Origin: Nitrosomonas mobilis
Lineage (GTDB): Bacteria > Pseudomonadota > Gammaproteobacteria > Burkholderiales > Nitrosomonadaceae
Assembly: GCF_900103035.1 (NCBI RefSeq)
Contig: NZ_FMWO01000056.1
Location: forward strand, 1-64,000
Direction: 5' to 3'
Length of the DNA stretch: 64,000 bases
Positions 39,729 to 50,695 of this stretch are shown piece by piece. The notes beneath the pieces are model-generated. The model searched no databases. It was not told the DNA's origin and saw nothing but the letters and a program-made list of their open reading frames with translations. Positions within the stretch are counted from its first letter, which is position 1. Each line of letters starts with the position of its first letter. The position numbers and the translations under genes are program-made.

Positions 39729-40238
39729 ATGCAGCAAACGCAAACCCATGCAGCGGGAAGCGATTCATTGAGTTCGATTCAGGATTCCGCTAACAGCGAA
39801 TTTCTGGCCTTCCGTCTCGGCAAGGAAGAATACGGCATCGATATTTTAAAGGTTCAGGAAATCCGTGGTTACGACGCCATTACCAAGATTGCTAACGCAC
39901 CCGAATTCATCAAAGGTATGGTCAATTTGCGTGGAGTAATTGTGCCAATCGTCGACATGCGGATCAAGTTCAATCTTGGCGAAGTTCACTATGATCAGTT
40001 CACAGTCGTCATCATTCTGAACTTGTCCGGTCGGGTGGTGGGCATTGTCGTGGATAGCGTCTCCGATGTCATCAATCTCGAAATGGAACAGGTACACGCC
40101 ACCCCGGAATTTGGCGCAGCAGTTGATACCGAATACATCATGGGGCTGGGGACCGTGGAGGATCGCATGCTGGTTCTGATAGACATCGAAAAACTGATGA
40201 GCCGTCAGGACATGGGACTGCTGGAAACGGACAGTTAA
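39729..40238 (+). CDS. cheW: Chemotaxis coupling protein CheW
   Basis: A 169-aa single CheW domain ([36 protein letters not shown]) that links receptors to CheA. AGGAG lies 9-10 nt upstream of the ATG. It sits between cheA and the two receptor genes and is presumably the coupler for both. Confidence 0.95.
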   Translation: MQQTQTHAAGSDSLSSIQDSANSEFLAFRLGKEEYGIDILKVQEIRGYDAITKIANAPEFIKGMVNLRGVIVPIVDMRIKFNLGEVHYDQFTVVIILNLSGRVVGIVVDSVSDVINLEMEQVHATPEFGAAVDTEYIMGLGTVEDRMLVLIDIEKLMSRQDMGLLETDS

Positions 40239-40295
40239 ATAAATTCGAGCAGCAATATTTTTAAATAAAAATTTTTTATCTTTCGAGGAATAAGC

Positions 40296-42548
40296 ATGCT
40301 GCGGAACATGACAATCAAATCACAGTTGATGCTCATCATTGGAGTTTTATCGCTGCTGACAATAAGTATCGGTACACTGGGATTGATAAATCTGCATCAG
40401 GCGAACCAGAAACTGGAAACGGTTTACCAGGATCGCACTGTGCCGCTGGCAGATCTGGCAAGTGTGCTGGACGGTCTGCAACAGGCCCGCCTGCACGCGG
40501 TCATGGCAGCCAATCTGCAAAATGTTGAAAATGCGCGGCAGCGGGCAAATCAGGTTGTGGTGCTGGATACGTTGATCAATGATAAATGGTGGAAATACAC
40601 GGCAACCTTTTTGACGCCAGAAGAACAGATACTGGCTAGCCGCTTTGCCGAACAGTGGAAAACTTACCAGGCTTCGCGTAATCAGACCTTGAATCAGGCC
40701 GTCAATGGCAATTTTACCGCCGCGCTGGAAAATGCCGTGCGTGATGCCGGTGGTAAATTTGATGTGGTGCGCAACACTCTGTTTGAGCTAATACAGTTGC
40801 AGAATCGGGTAGCTGCAGAGAAATACACGCAGGCACAAGCAGAATTCTCCAGCGCACTGGCGATGACCATCGCCGCCATTATTGCCGGCGTATTGTTCGG
40901 CGTCATTCTGGGTAACATCATCCTCCGCATGATCAGCAGCTCGATTGGACAGGTGGTCAATATTGCCAATGGAATTGCGGCTGGCCGTTTTGACCAGCGT
41001 ACCGAGTTAACAGGTCGCAATGAAATAAGCGTGTTGCTGCAGGCGATGCGCAAAATGACAGAAATGCTGACAGGCTTTGCCAATGCACAACGACAAATGA
41101 AACAGCAGCATGATGCCGGGATCATTTCTTATCGTATTCCGGTCGAGCAGTTTCCAGGCAGTTATGGCGAAATAGCGGCAATGACCAATGATTTGATCGC
41201 CGCACATATCGCTGTCAAGATGCAGGTGGTGGATACAATTTCGCGCTATGCACAAGGTGATCTGTCGGTGGATATGGACAAGTTGCCAGGTGAGAAAGCC
41301 AAAATCACCGAGGCAATGAGAAAAGTCAAGGCAAGCCTGCAAGGAATCAGCGGTGAGATCAATTATCTGGCTGAAGGAGTAGCCGCAGGTGATTTTTCCC
41401 GTCGCGGAAAAGCGGATAATTATCAACACGAATTTCGCAAGATGGTGGACAACCTCAATCAATTGATGCTGGTTTGCGAAGGGGCGTTGAAGGACACCAT
41501 ACGGGTATTGGGTGCGTTGGCTCATGGAGATTTGACCCAAACCATCTCCAATGACTATCAGGGCATGTTCAGTCAATTGAAAGACGACTCGAACATAACT
41601 GTAGCGCAACTGAACGAGATTATTGGACAGATCAAGGAAGCCGCAGAATTGATCGGCGCGGCCTCAAAAGAAATCGCAGATGGCAATGTCGACCTGTCGC
41701 AGCGCACCGAGGAACAGGCCGCCAATCTGGAAGAAACCGCCGCCAGCATGGAACAACTGACTTCTACCGTCAAGCAGAATGCGGACAACGCCCGCCAGGC
41801 AAATCAACTGGCGTCTTCTGCCTCGGAGGTGGCAGTCAAGGGAGGGGAAGTGGTCGGCCAGGTAATCAATACCATGAGCGCAATCAACGAGAGCTCCAAA
41901 AAAGTGGTCGACATCATCAGCGTGATCGATGGCATTGCTTTCCAGACCAATATTCTGGCACTCAACGCCGCCGTGGAGGCAGCACGGGCCGGTGAGCAGG
42001 GACGAGGGTTCGCGGTGGTGGCAACCGAGGTACGCACACTGGCACAACGCTCGGCAGCTGCCGCCAAAGAAATCAAAGAATTGATCGGTAACTCGGTGCA
42101 CAAGGTCGAGGACGGTACACAATTGGTTGATGAAGCAGGAAAAACCATGCAGGAAATCGTGCTATCGGTTAAACGTGTGACCAAAATCATGAATGAAATA
42201 TCGGCGGCTTCCCAGGAACAAAGCCTCGAAATAACGCAGGTTAACCAGGCAATTACCCAAATGGATGAAATCACGCAGCAAAATGCGGCACTGGTCGAGC
42301 AGGCCGCCGCCACTTCGGAATCCATGCGCGAACAGGCGGAACATCTGGCACAAGCGATAGCAACATTCAAGCTGGAACAGGCTCCCGAAGCAGCCCAGCC
42401 GTTTGCAGAACGGCGCAGCCCCAATCGGGCGACCAATGTCAAGCGTCTCTCACTAACCAAAGATAACCACACACCCCAAAAGACAGTAGCTTCACCCAAG
42501 TATACCCCGGCCAACACAGGCACCGATGGCGACTGGGAAGAGTTTTAG
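40296..42548 (+). CDS. Methyl-accepting chemotaxis protein with 4-helix-bundle sensor
   Basis: A 750-aa receptor: a helix near residues 7-29, a periplasmic four-helix-bundle sensor (~30-185), a second helix (~188-212), HAMP-like repeats (~215-440) and a signalling domain with the hairpin tip [20 protein letters not shown]. Its last five residues are DWEEF, similar to the NWETF tether of enteric receptors for CheR/CheB. Positions 41625-42430 are almost identical to the second receptor. CGAGGAA lies upstream of the ATG. Confidence 0.95.
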   Translation: MLRNMTIKSQLMLIIGVLSLLTISIGTLGLINLHQANQKLETVYQDRTVPLADLASVLDGLQQARLHAVMAANLQNVENARQRANQVVVLDTLINDKWWKYTATFLTPEEQILASRFAEQWKTYQASRNQTLNQAVNGNFTAALENAVRDAGGKFDVVRNTLFELIQLQNRVAAEKYTQAQAEFSSALAMTIAAIIAGVLFGVILGNIILRMISSSIGQVVNIANGIAAGRFDQRTELTGRNEISVLLQAMRKMTEMLTGFANAQRQMKQQHDAGIISYRIPVEQFPGSYGEIAAMTNDLIAAHIAVKMQVVDTISRYAQGDLSVDMDKLPGEKAKITEAMRKVKASLQGISGEINYLAEGVAAGDFSRRGKADNYQHEFRKMVDNLNQLMLVCEGALKDTIRVLGALAHGDLTQTISNDYQGMFSQLKDDSNITVAQLNEIIGQIKEAAELIGAASKEIADGNVDLSQRTEEQAANLEETAASMEQLTSTVKQNADNARQANQLASSASEVAVKGGEVVGQVINTMSAINESSKKVVDIISVIDGIAFQTNILALNAAVEAARAGEQGRGFAVVATEVRTLAQRSAAAAKEIKELIGNSVHKVEDGTQLVDEAGKTMQEIVLSVKRVTKIMNEISAASQEQSLEITQVNQAITQMDEITQQNAALVEQAAATSESMREQAEHLAQAIATFKLEQAPEAAQPFAERRSPNRATNVKRLSLTKDNHTPQKTVASPKYTPANTGTDGDWEEF
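41625..42430 (+). repeat. 806-bp near-identical receptor segment, copy 1
   Basis: This stretch covers the whole signalling domain of the first receptor and matches 44093-44898 at the same length with about six mismatches counted by eye. Flanking sequence diverges at once on both sides. Confidence 0.93.
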
Positions 42549-42691
42549 TCGAAAATAATTAACATTGAGGGAAGCGCCTAGCTAATCGAACATATCCTCG
42601 AGAGCGGTTGTCCAGCTCGCGGTTCCACCCGAGTTCCAGCTTTTACCGGAACAATGGTATTTAAGAATATTTAATAAACAGGGAAAGTAAC

Positions 42692-45010
42692 GTGCGCATC
42701 AATATGCCGGTCACCAACATTGAACGGGAAATGCAGGATGGAGAATTTCTCGTCTCCAAGACCACCCCAAAAGGGGTGATTTCCTATATAAATAAACCGT
42801 TTATTGCAATGAGTGGTTACACCGAAGCAGAGTTGATTGGACAAGCACATAATCTGATCAGGCATCCGGACATGCCACCTGAGGCATTCGAGGATTTTTG
42901 GGTAACTCTGAAACAAGAGCGTCCGTGGAGCGGGCTGATCAAGAATCGCAACAAGGATGGCGGATTTTATTGGGTGTTTGCCAATGCCACGCCGATCAAG
43001 GAACAAGGCCGCATCATCGGGCATATGTCGATACGCAGCAAACCATCACGTGAGCAGATACAGACAGCGGATGCACTCTACCGGGACATGCGTGAAGGGC
43101 GGGCAAAAGTGCGTATTGTAAACGGAGAAATTATCCGTGAAGGTGTGTTGGGCACTATCCGTCACAAAATACAGCAACTGTGCTTAAAGACACAGATCGT
43201 CTTACTCGTTACCTTACCTTCGATTGCAGTGACGACATCACTCTGGTTGGCGGAACAACAGTCGTGGCTGGTTTACGGCAGCGTGATTGCTGGCGCCGTG
43301 CTCTCGGTTGCAATCGGAGCAATGCTATGTCGCAATATCTCTCTACCAGTCAACATGATGATTGGTCATCTTGAAAAAATGGCGCAGGGCGATTACACCA
43401 GCCAGATCAATGTGGTGCGCCACGATGAAATTGGCAGGTTGGCCGAAGCACTCAAATCCATGCAGATACGCGCGGGTGTCGATTTTACCGAGACCAAGCG
43501 TATGAATGTCGAGAATCTGCGTATCCGCAATGCACTCGATATTGCCTCATCTGCCATCATGATCGCGGATGCGACGGGCATGGTCATTTTTTTGAATCAG
43601 AAAGTACGCGAGATATTGACAGGTGAAAAGGATGAAGCCGCCATGCGGCAAGCGCTAAAGGACCACCTTGCCAGCCTCGATCAGCCGCAAGAAATGGATA
43701 ACATCAAAGTCAATGGGCGCGTGTACTCACTCAAACTGACGCCGGTAATGAATGCGGACGGTTCGCGTGCCGGTGCGACAGTCGAGTGGCTGGATCGCAC
43801 CCAGGAACTGACTGTAGAAAAAGAAGTGGTCGAAATTGTGCAGGCGGCTATCGCGGGCGATTTCAGCAAACGCTTGCCGCTTGCTGGCAAGGAGGGGTTT
43901 TTCAGGCAGCTGGCCGAGGACATCAACCGGCTGATGGAAACCACCACGCAAGGATTGAATGATCTTGCAGGTGCGCTGGATGCGCTTGCCAGGGGAGACC
44001 TGACACAGACTATTACCAGACAATATCAGGGTATGTTTGGTCAGCTAAAGGAGGATGCCAATCAGACCGTGACACAACTCACCGACATCATCGGACAGAT
44101 CAAGGAAGCCGCAGAATTGATCGGCGCGGCCTCAAAAGAAATCGCGGATGGCAATGTCGACCTGTCGCAGCGCACCGAGGAACAGGCCGCCAATCTGGAA
44201 GAAACCGCCGCCAGCATGGAACAACTGACTTCTACCGTCAAGCAGAATGCGGACAACGCCCGCCAGGCAAATCAACTGGCGTCTTCTGCCTCGGAGGTGG
44301 CAGTCAAGGGAGGGGAAGTGGTCGGCCAGGTAATCAATACCATGAGCGCAATCAACGAGAGCTCCAAAAAAGTGGTCGACATCATCAGCGTGATCGATGG
44401 CATTGCTTTCCAGACCAATATTCTGGCACTCAACGCCGCCGTGGAGGCAGCACGGGCCGGTGAGCAGGGACGAGGGTTCGCGGTGGTGGCAACCGAGGTA
44501 CGCACACTGGCACAACGCTCGGCAGCTGCCGCCAAAGAAATCAAAGAATTGATCGGCAACTCGGTGCACAAGGTCGAGGACGGTACACAATTGGTTGATG
44601 AAGCAGGAAAAACCATGCAGGAAATCGTGCTATCGGTTAAACGTGTGACCAAAATCATGAATGAAATATCGGCGGCTTCCCAGGAACAAAGCCTCGAAAT
44701 AACGCAGGTTAACCAGGCAATCACCCAAATGGATGAAATCACGCAGCAAAATGCGGCACTGGTCGAACAGGCCGCCGCCGCTTCGGAATCCATGCGTGAA
44801 CAGGCGGAACATCTGGCACAAGCGATAGCAACATTCAAGCTGGAACAGGCTCCCGAAGCAGCCCAGCCGTTTGCAGAACGGCGCAGCCCCAATCGGGCAA
44901 CTAACGTCACACGCCTGTCACAGAGCAAGGCCAGCCAGGGAAATACGGCAAAGTCAGCCCCGGCAGTCTTGTCCAAAACAGACTCTGATGGTGAGTGGGA
45001 AGAGTTTTGA
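42692..45010 (+). CDS. PAS-containing methyl-accepting chemotaxis protein (Aer-like)
   Basis: A 772-aa receptor with an N-terminal PAS domain (~20-120, with [20 protein letters not shown] and [20 protein letters not shown]) resembling Aer. A pair of closely spaced helices (~165-215), HAMP and a second PAS-like region (~270-380) follow, then the same signalling domain as its neighbour. It ends EWEEF. Sensing of redox state or oxygen through a bound flavin is typical of Aer but not shown here. The start is GTG 42692 with GGGA 7-8 nt upstream. Confidence 0.93.
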   Translation: MRINMPVTNIEREMQDGEFLVSKTTPKGVISYINKPFIAMSGYTEAELIGQAHNLIRHPDMPPEAFEDFWVTLKQERPWSGLIKNRNKDGGFYWVFANATPIKEQGRIIGHMSIRSKPSREQIQTADALYRDMREGRAKVRIVNGEIIREGVLGTIRHKIQQLCLKTQIVLLVTLPSIAVTTSLWLAEQQSWLVYGSVIAGAVLSVAIGAMLCRNISLPVNMMIGHLEKMAQGDYTSQINVVRHDEIGRLAEALKSMQIRAGVDFTETKRMNVENLRIRNALDIASSAIMIADATGMVIFLNQKVREILTGEKDEAAMRQALKDHLASLDQPQEMDNIKVNGRVYSLKLTPVMNADGSRAGATVEWLDRTQELTVEKEVVEIVQAAIAGDFSKRLPLAGKEGFFRQLAEDINRLMETTTQGLNDLAGALDALARGDLTQTITRQYQGMFGQLKEDANQTVTQLTDIIGQIKEAAELIGAASKEIADGNVDLSQRTEEQAANLEETAASMEQLTSTVKQNADNARQANQLASSASEVAVKGGEVVGQVINTMSAINESSKKVVDIISVIDGIAFQTNILALNAAVEAARAGEQGRGFAVVATEVRTLAQRSAAAAKEIKELIGNSVHKVEDGTQLVDEAGKTMQEIVLSVKRVTKIMNEISAASQEQSLEITQVNQAITQMDEITQQNAALVEQAAAASESMREQAEHLAQAIATFKLEQAPEAAQPFAERRSPNRATNVTRLSQSKASQGNTAKSAPAVLSKTDSDGEWEEF
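44093..44898 (+). repeat. 806-bp near-identical receptor segment, copy 2
   Basis: Partner of 41625-42430, in direct orientation and 2.47 kb apart. Recombination between the two would delete one C-terminus and join the first sensor to the second tail. Confidence 0.93.
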
Positions 45011-45084
45011 TTCACAAGCGATGCGGAGTTAAAAGTACTATCTCGCGCCGGTAATGGTTGATAATACGAGGGCATCAATCCTTT

Positions 45085-45951
45085 ATGTGTACAGAACCGT
45101 TGGCTGAAAAAACATTGCGGGAATACGCGTTTGCGCCACGTGATTTCGAATTGGTCAAGCGCATGATTTACGCGCGTGCCGGCATTGCGTTGGCCGGTAA
45201 TCGACAGGAGATGGTGTATACGCGTTTGACCAAACGATTGCGTGCAACCGGTTCACCGGATTTTAGCGAGTATTTGAACCGTCTGGATAAAAATGCTGAA
45301 GACCAGGAATGGGAAGCATTCGTCAATGCGCTGACAACCAATCTGACCGCATTCTTTCGAGAAGAGCATCATTTTCCAATACTGGCTGAGCACATCAAGA
45401 GCAGGAGAAACGGGCAGACAATGAAACTCTGGTCCAGCGCGGCCTCCACCGGTGAGGAGGCTTATTCGATGGCAATGACCATGGTAGAGGCCTTTGGCTC
45501 AATCAAGCCCCCTGTACGTATTCTGGCAACCGATATAGATACGAATGTACTGGCGACGGCCAGACGGGGGATTTATACAACCGAGCGGCTGGAAAATATG
45601 CCACCTGCACGGATCAAACGTTTCTTTCTCAAAGGAAATGGTCGCCAGGCAGGGTTTGTACAGATAAAACAGGAATTGCGTGACATGATTACTTTCCGAC
45701 AGCTCAATCTGTTGGATACCAACTGGCCGTTATATGGAAAATTTGAGGCAATATTTTGTCGTAACGTCATGATTTATTTTGATAAACCAACACAATACCG
45801 GATTCTGCAACGATTTACGCCACTCTTGGGTCAGGAAGGACTACTGTTTATGGGCCACTCGGAAATTTTTGCGCATGCGGCTGATCTGATCAGGCTGTGT
45901 GGCCGTACGGTTTATAAAAAGGTTGAGCAAGATGCAAAGCGGGAACGGTAA
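45085..45951 (+). CDS. cheR: Chemotaxis protein methyltransferase CheR
   Basis: A 288-aa SAM-dependent methyltransferase that methylates receptor glutamates. The N-terminal helical domain ([16 protein letters not shown]) is followed by a SAM-binding domain with [17 protein letters not shown] and [14 protein letters not shown]. The start is ATG 45085. A TTG at 45058 gives 9 extra residues and is less likely. It overlaps cheD by 20 nt. Confidence 0.94.
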   Translation: MCTEPLAEKTLREYAFAPRDFELVKRMIYARAGIALAGNRQEMVYTRLTKRLRATGSPDFSEYLNRLDKNAEDQEWEAFVNALTTNLTAFFREEHHFPILAEHIKSRRNGQTMKLWSSAASTGEEAYSMAMTMVEAFGSIKPPVRILATDIDTNVLATARRGIYTTERLENMPPARIKRFFLKGNGRQAGFVQIKQELRDMITFRQLNLLDTNWPLYGKFEAIFCRNVMIYFDKPTQYRILQRFTPLLGQEGLLFMGHSEIFAHAADLIRLCGRTVYKKVEQDAKRER

Positions 45952-46549
45952 GCGGATCGTCAAAGCTGGCGGCCCCGATCAGGCCAGCAATTTTTACTAC
46001 GATCAGTATCTCAAACTCGAAGCAGTCAAGCTGTTGCCAGGAGAATACTACGTCACTACCAGGGATATGGTGCTGTCAACGGTGCTGGGATCGTGCGTTT
46101 CCGCCTGTATCTATGATTTCCAGAGCGGGATCGGCGGAATGAATCACTTTATGCTGCCAGCAGGTAAGGATAACCACGGTGCACAGTTGCCGAGCGCACG
46201 TTTTGGGGATTCCGCCATGGAGATACTGCTGCGGGAAATTCTCAAACGTGGCGCGCGCCGCGCCAATCTGGTCGCCAAAGTGTTTGGCGGTGGAAATGTG
46301 CAGCGGACAATGGTCACTACCCATATTGGCTTCCAGAACGCAAAGTTCGTCAAGGAGTACCTCGCCAGACATCAAATCCGCATTCTTGCCGCCGACTTGG
46401 TTGGGTTCAATCCACGCAAGATTCATTTTTTTCCAAGAAGTGGTAAGGTGCTGATGAAAAAATTATATGTATTGCATAACGATACCATCGTGCAGCGTGA
46501 ACAGCGCTACAATCGAATGCTGTTAATGGCCGCGAAAACCGTAGCGTAA
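45932..46549 (+). CDS. cheD: Chemoreceptor glutamine deamidase CheD
   Basis: A 205-aa CheD with the catalytic Cys in [13 protein letters not shown] and the His in GGMNHFMLP. It deamidates receptor glutamines, and in some species links to CheC/CheY. The start is ATG 45932 within cheR, preceded by AAGG. It fits the order cheR-cheD-cheB, here interrupted before cheB. Confidence 0.93.
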   Translation: MQSGNGKRIVKAGGPDQASNFYYDQYLKLEAVKLLPGEYYVTTRDMVLSTVLGSCVSACIYDFQSGIGGMNHFMLPAGKDNHGAQLPSARFGDSAMEILLREILKRGARRANLVAKVFGGGNVQRTMVTTHIGFQNAKFVKEYLARHQIRILAADLVGFNPRKIHFFPRSGKVLMKKLYVLHNDTIVQREQRYNRMLLMAAKTVA

Positions 46550-46697
46550 TTTATCCTGTTGACATCTCAAGGGTGTCCCTAAAAATACAGGCGACACAGA
46601 ATGGTGAAGAGGAAGCAGAAATACTGTTTTCCAATAGACTATGCAGAAGCTATTCTGATATAGCTCTAAAAAGACAGTAAAAAACAGGAATCGAAAA

Positions 46698-48869
46698 ATG
46701 GACCAACCCGTTTCGCGAAAGCGAAAAAAACGACGTGCTGCGCTGAATGTACGGAATGAGGCTCCAATACCTGCCTGTGATACTGCGCTATGGGAACAAA
46801 TCAATCAAGTCAATACAAAGCTGACTGCTTATATCCAGGCGATCGAGCAAGTTGCCCTGGTTTCTGTTACGGATAAAAGTGGAAAGATCATATACGCTAA
46901 TGAAGTTTTTTGCGAGGTCAGCGGCTATTCGCAGGATGAGCTCTTGGGGCAAAACCATCGTGTCCTGAATTCAGGGCATCATCCCAAAGCATTCTTTGTC
47001 AATATGTGGCATGAAATCACGCATGGCCGTCTCTGGCACGAGGAGATATGCAACCGTTCCAAAAATGGTTCACTTTATTGGGTCGATTCGACCATTGTGC
47101 CATTGAGGAATACTGACGGCCAAATTGATCGTTACTTATCCGTGAGGGTTGACATTACCGCAAATATGGAAAGAGAAGGCCATCTGCAAAAGCGGCTCAA
47201 TGCGAGAATGTGCCTGTTTGAGATGCGTCGCGAGATATTACAGGCAAGTCAGGTAGGCACTTTGCGCAACCTGATTCTGGAGAAGCTGGTCGGCGCCATG
47301 CAATTTTCACATCTGGCGGTCAGCAGCATGCTCATCGATGGCAAGTACTACAGCTCAGATACGACAATGTCGCCAGATACACAGCACTTGCCCACGTTAC
47401 AGGGCGAGATTCGTTCCAAGCATAAGGTACGCGGCTGGATCAAAGTGCAGTATCGAGAACCAAGGCCATTTCTGTTGCCGGAAGAGCAGGATGTCATTCA
47501 GTCTGCGTCTGAAGACTTCGCACTGTGGCTAGAGCGGAATGAAACCGAGGAGTATGTGCGCTATCAGGCTAATCATGATGGACTAACGCAACTACCCAAC
47601 CGGTGTCATATGAAGCGCATACTGGACAGGTTGATCGGAGAACGCCGCCATAACATTGGCCGTTTTGCAGTCTTGTTTATTGATCTGGATCATTTCAAAA
47701 TTATTAACGATTCACTCGGGCATGAAACGGGCGATCTGTTACTGAAGGAAGTGGCCAAAAAGCTGACATCCTGCGTCCGCAAGGAAGACATCGTTGCGCG
47801 TCAGGGCGGGGACGAATTTATTGTGCTGATATGCAATGTTAATTCCTATGGTGATGTTGAAACGGTGGCGCAAAAAATTGTTGAACAGATCAAGCTCCCT
47901 TTCACTATCAACAATAGTGTGCTGTATATCGGCGCCAGTATCGGCATTGCAATGTTCCCCGACGATGGGGAAACGGTGGATACTTTGCTGCGCAGTAGTG
48001 ATCTCGCTATGTACGAGGTTAAGCAGGCAGGCCGCAACAGTTATCAGTTTTTCTCCAGCGAAATGAATAGACTGGTGGTCGAGGGACACCGAATGAAGGT
48101 GGCTTTGCATGAAGCGCTGAATCGTCATGAATTTGAGCTTTATTTTCAGCCAATTATGGATCATTCCAGCCAGAGAATTGTTTCAATGGAGGTTTTATTG
48201 CGCTGGCGTCGTGCAGGCAATGAGCTGGTATCGCCAGGTAAATTTATTCCACTTGCGGAAGAATCCGGGTTGATTATTCCGATCGGAGCATGGGTTTTGC
48301 GGGCAGCCTGTCAACAAATAGAATCCTGGCGGCGCCAAGGAATCGAAGTCCCCAGACTAACGGTTAATTTATCGATGAAGCAATTAGGTACGAAACAGTT
48401 TGTGCATGATGTGATCACTATTTTGCGGGAAACAGGAGTGCGTGCAGACTGTATCACGCTTGAAGTGACCGAGAGCATGCTCGCGGAAAACACGACTGAT
48501 GTTGCGCAGAAATTGCATCAACTGTCTTCACTGGGTTTTCACATAGCAGTCGATGATTTTGGAACCGGTTATTCCTGCATGGCGCTGTTGAAAAATTATC
48601 CGATTGATTTACTCAAAATAGATCAGACGTTTGTCAGGAATATTTGCGCTGATAAGAATGATGCGGCAATTGTCATCGCCATCATCGCCATGGCGCACGG
48701 TCTTGGGATGCGGGTTGTTGCCGAAGGCGTGGAAACACCGGAACAGCTGGATTTTCTGTCAGAGAAAAATTGTGATTTCTACCAGGGATATCTATTTTAT
48801 AAGCCACAGCCTGCCAGCGATATTGTAAATAGCCTGCGACGTAGCGATGTATTCGTATCGCTCAGATGA
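46698..48869 (+). CDS. PAS-GGDEF-EAL c-di-GMP enzyme
   Basis: A 723-aa soluble protein. A PAS domain (~45-155, with GYSQDELLGQNHRVLNSGHH and GSLYWVDSTIVPL) is followed by a GAF-like region (~170-275), a GGDEF domain with GGDEF at ~370-374 and RxxD I-site RKED, then an EAL domain with EVL near 498-500, NLSMKQL, EVTESM and DDFGTGYS. EVL and DDFG suggest an active phosphodiesterase. Both activities may be present. It lies between cheD and cheB, so it may be tied to chemotaxis. AGGAA precedes the ATG. Confidence 0.93.
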   Translation: MDQPVSRKRKKRRAALNVRNEAPIPACDTALWEQINQVNTKLTAYIQAIEQVALVSVTDKSGKIIYANEVFCEVSGYSQDELLGQNHRVLNSGHHPKAFFVNMWHEITHGRLWHEEICNRSKNGSLYWVDSTIVPLRNTDGQIDRYLSVRVDITANMEREGHLQKRLNARMCLFEMRREILQASQVGTLRNLILEKLVGAMQFSHLAVSSMLIDGKYYSSDTTMSPDTQHLPTLQGEIRSKHKVRGWIKVQYREPRPFLLPEEQDVIQSASEDFALWLERNETEEYVRYQANHDGLTQLPNRCHMKRILDRLIGERRHNIGRFAVLFIDLDHFKIINDSLGHETGDLLLKEVAKKLTSCVRKEDIVARQGGDEFIVLICNVNSYGDVETVAQKIVEQIKLPFTINNSVLYIGASIGIAMFPDDGETVDTLLRSSDLAMYEVKQAGRNSYQFFSSEMNRLVVEGHRMKVALHEALNRHEFELYFQPIMDHSSQRIVSMEVLLRWRRAGNELVSPGKFIPLAEESGLIIPIGAWVLRAACQQIESWRRQGIEVPRLTVNLSMKQLGTKQFVHDVITILRETGVRADCITLEVTESMLAENTTDVAQKLHQLSSLGFHIAVDDFGTGYSCMALLKNYPIDLLKIDQTFVRNICADKNDAAIVIAIIAMAHGLGMRVVAEGVETPEQLDFLSEKNCDFYQGYLFYKPQPASDIVNSLRRSDVFVSLR

Positions 48870-49003
48870 TTTCGTGAGTGGTTTGGGTGTACATCAAAAG
48901 AACTCATATTTTCCAGGATATACGCTCTATCTTTATCGAAGATTTGATTTGCCTTTTCTTCAGAACCGGTTAATGGGTTACTGAAAAGAGTTATCTTAGA
49001 ACC

Positions 49004-50083
49004 ATGAAAAAAACTCGTGTGTTTGTAATAGATGATTCCGCCCTGATCCGGAATTTACTGACTCAGATCATTAACAGCCAGCCGGATATGGAGGTCATCG
49101 GTGCTGCCTCCGATCCGCTGGCGGCGAGAGAAATGATACGCGCCACCAATCCGGATGTACTGACACTGGATATCGAAATGCCCAGAATGGACGGATTGAC
49201 GTTTCTCGAAAAACTGATGCGGCTGCACCCGATGCCAGTAGTGATGATTTCAACCCTGACTAATCAGGGTTCAGATGTCAGGCTTCGTGCACTGGAGCTT
49301 GGCGCGGTGGATTATATTGTCAAGTCGAAAATGGACATCCGCAATGGCATGGAAAGCTATACAGATGAAATCACAAACAAGATACGAGCGGCCAGCACCG
49401 CACGCGTTCGCCGTCTGGAACCACTGGTCAATGGGCATGCTCACCCCGCACAGCCACGGCCAACCATATTCAAACCACAGAATTCATCAACCGAGAAACT
49501 GATTATCGTCGGTGCTTCGACAGGGGGGACAGAAGCCATCAAGGATTTTCTGATCGGGCTGCCATCTGACTGTCCAGGGATACTAATCACGCAACACATG
49601 CCGCCTGCCTTTACGCGTTCTTTTGCCGAACGTCTGGATCGTCTCAGCAAAATCCGTGTGGCAGAAGCACGAGGAGGCGAGCGTATTCTGCCTGGTCACG
49701 CCTATCTTGCTCCAGGCCATTCTCACCTGCTTTTGAAAAAAAATGGTGCCAACTATGTAACTGAACTGAGCCAGGCCGAACCCATCAACCGTTTCCGGCC
49801 CTCGGTGGACGTGCTGTTTCATTCTGCGGCCAAATACGCGGGGAGTAATGCAATTGGTGTCATTCTGACCGGAATGGGCAAAGACGGCGCCGCTGGCATG
49901 CTGGCAATGCGTCAAGCAGGCGCTTACAACTTTGCGCAGGATGAGGCCAGTTGTGTGGTTTTTGGCATGCCCAGGGAAGCCATTGCGATCGGTGCAGTAG
50001 AAGAAACTGTGTCGTTACCTGAAATGACTAGACGGGTAATGAACAGAGTAGCTGCGATGAGCAGCCGCTCTGTTCGGATATAG
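49004..50083 (+). CDS. cheB: Chemotaxis methylesterase CheB
   Basis: A 359-aa response regulator/esterase. The receiver has Asp56 ([12 protein letters not shown]). The catalytic domain has Ser172 ([12 protein letters not shown]), the His region [12 protein letters not shown] and the Asp region [12 protein letters not shown]. It removes methyl groups from receptors when phosphorylated by CheA. No strong ribosome site is seen. It closes the che cluster. Confidence 0.96.
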   Translation: MKKTRVFVIDDSALIRNLLTQIINSQPDMEVIGAASDPLAAREMIRATNPDVLTLDIEMPRMDGLTFLEKLMRLHPMPVVMISTLTNQGSDVRLRALELGAVDYIVKSKMDIRNGMESYTDEITNKIRAASTARVRRLEPLVNGHAHPAQPRPTIFKPQNSSTEKLIIVGASTGGTEAIKDFLIGLPSDCPGILITQHMPPAFTRSFAERLDRLSKIRVAEARGGERILPGHAYLAPGHSHLLLKKNGANYVTELSQAEPINRFRPSVDVLFHSAAKYAGSNAIGVILTGMGKDGAAGMLAMRQAGAYNFAQDEASCVVFGMPREAIAIGAVEETVSLPEMTRRVMNRVAAMSSRSVRI

Positions 50084-50181
50084 AATACGTGTAGTTGAAT
50101 AGGCTGATAATGCAAACGCCGAGGTCTTGTGATGTCACCAGCAAACTATTGTGATGAAATATGAGGTTTTAAAAGCGCCCT

Positions 50182-50670
50182 TTACTTCCGTTTTTCCTCG
50201 ACCACCTGATTCTGATCAGTCTTGAAACTATCGACGATCAACAAAAATGCTCCCACAAAAATGGCGGAGTCGGCGATATTAAAAGCTGGCCAGTGATAGC
50301 CAGCTATGTGGAAATCAAGAAAATCTACTACATGCCCCAGCATGATTCTGTCTAGCAGATTCCCGATTGCGCCACCCAGAACCAGACTGAGCGCAATGGA
50401 GAAGCGTTGGTTGCTGGCATGTTTATAAAGCAGGTACACAATCAGGATAGATGCCAGTAGTGCGACGGCACTGAGAAACCAGCGCTGCCAACCCGAGGCG
50501 TCGCTCAGAAAACTGAAAGCGGCGCCGGCGTTATAAGTGAGCACAAGATTAAAAAAATCCGTCACTTCAATAACATCACCAAAAATCAGAATAGATTCTA
50601 CCCAGCGTTTGCTCATCCAGTCGAACAGCAGTACCAGAGTTGCAAGTGTCAGGCTGTAGCGTAATTTCAT
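50182..50670 (-). CDS. lspA: Lipoprotein signal peptidase II
   Basis: A 162-aa aspartyl protease with four helices that cleaves prolipoproteins. The catalytic Asp residues lie in NLLDRIMLGHVVDFLDF and FNIADSAIF. Starting at ATG 50670 gives the normal family length. ATG 50703 would overlap ileS. It follows ileS by 25 nt, the classical ileS-lspA pair. Confidence 0.96.
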   Translation of the reverse strand: MKLRYSLTLATLVLLFDWMSKRWVESILIFGDVIEVTDFFNLVLTYNAGAAFSFLSDASGWQRWFLSAVALLASILIVYLLYKHASNQRFSIALSLVLGGAIGNLLDRIMLGHVVDFLDFHIAGYHWPAFNIADSAIFVGAFLLIVDSFKTDQNQVVEEKRK

Positions 50671-50695
50671 GGTAGCGGTTTCCGGAAAAATCGGA

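Noticed and set aside
41804..45078. ORFs antisense to the receptor signalling domains
   Set aside because: They are duplicated only because the sense domains are; there is no start signal or recognised fold.
46564..46680. Third MITE-like copy (GGTGTCCCTAAAAAT)
   Set aside because: Only one end resembles the element; no matching right end or interior found.
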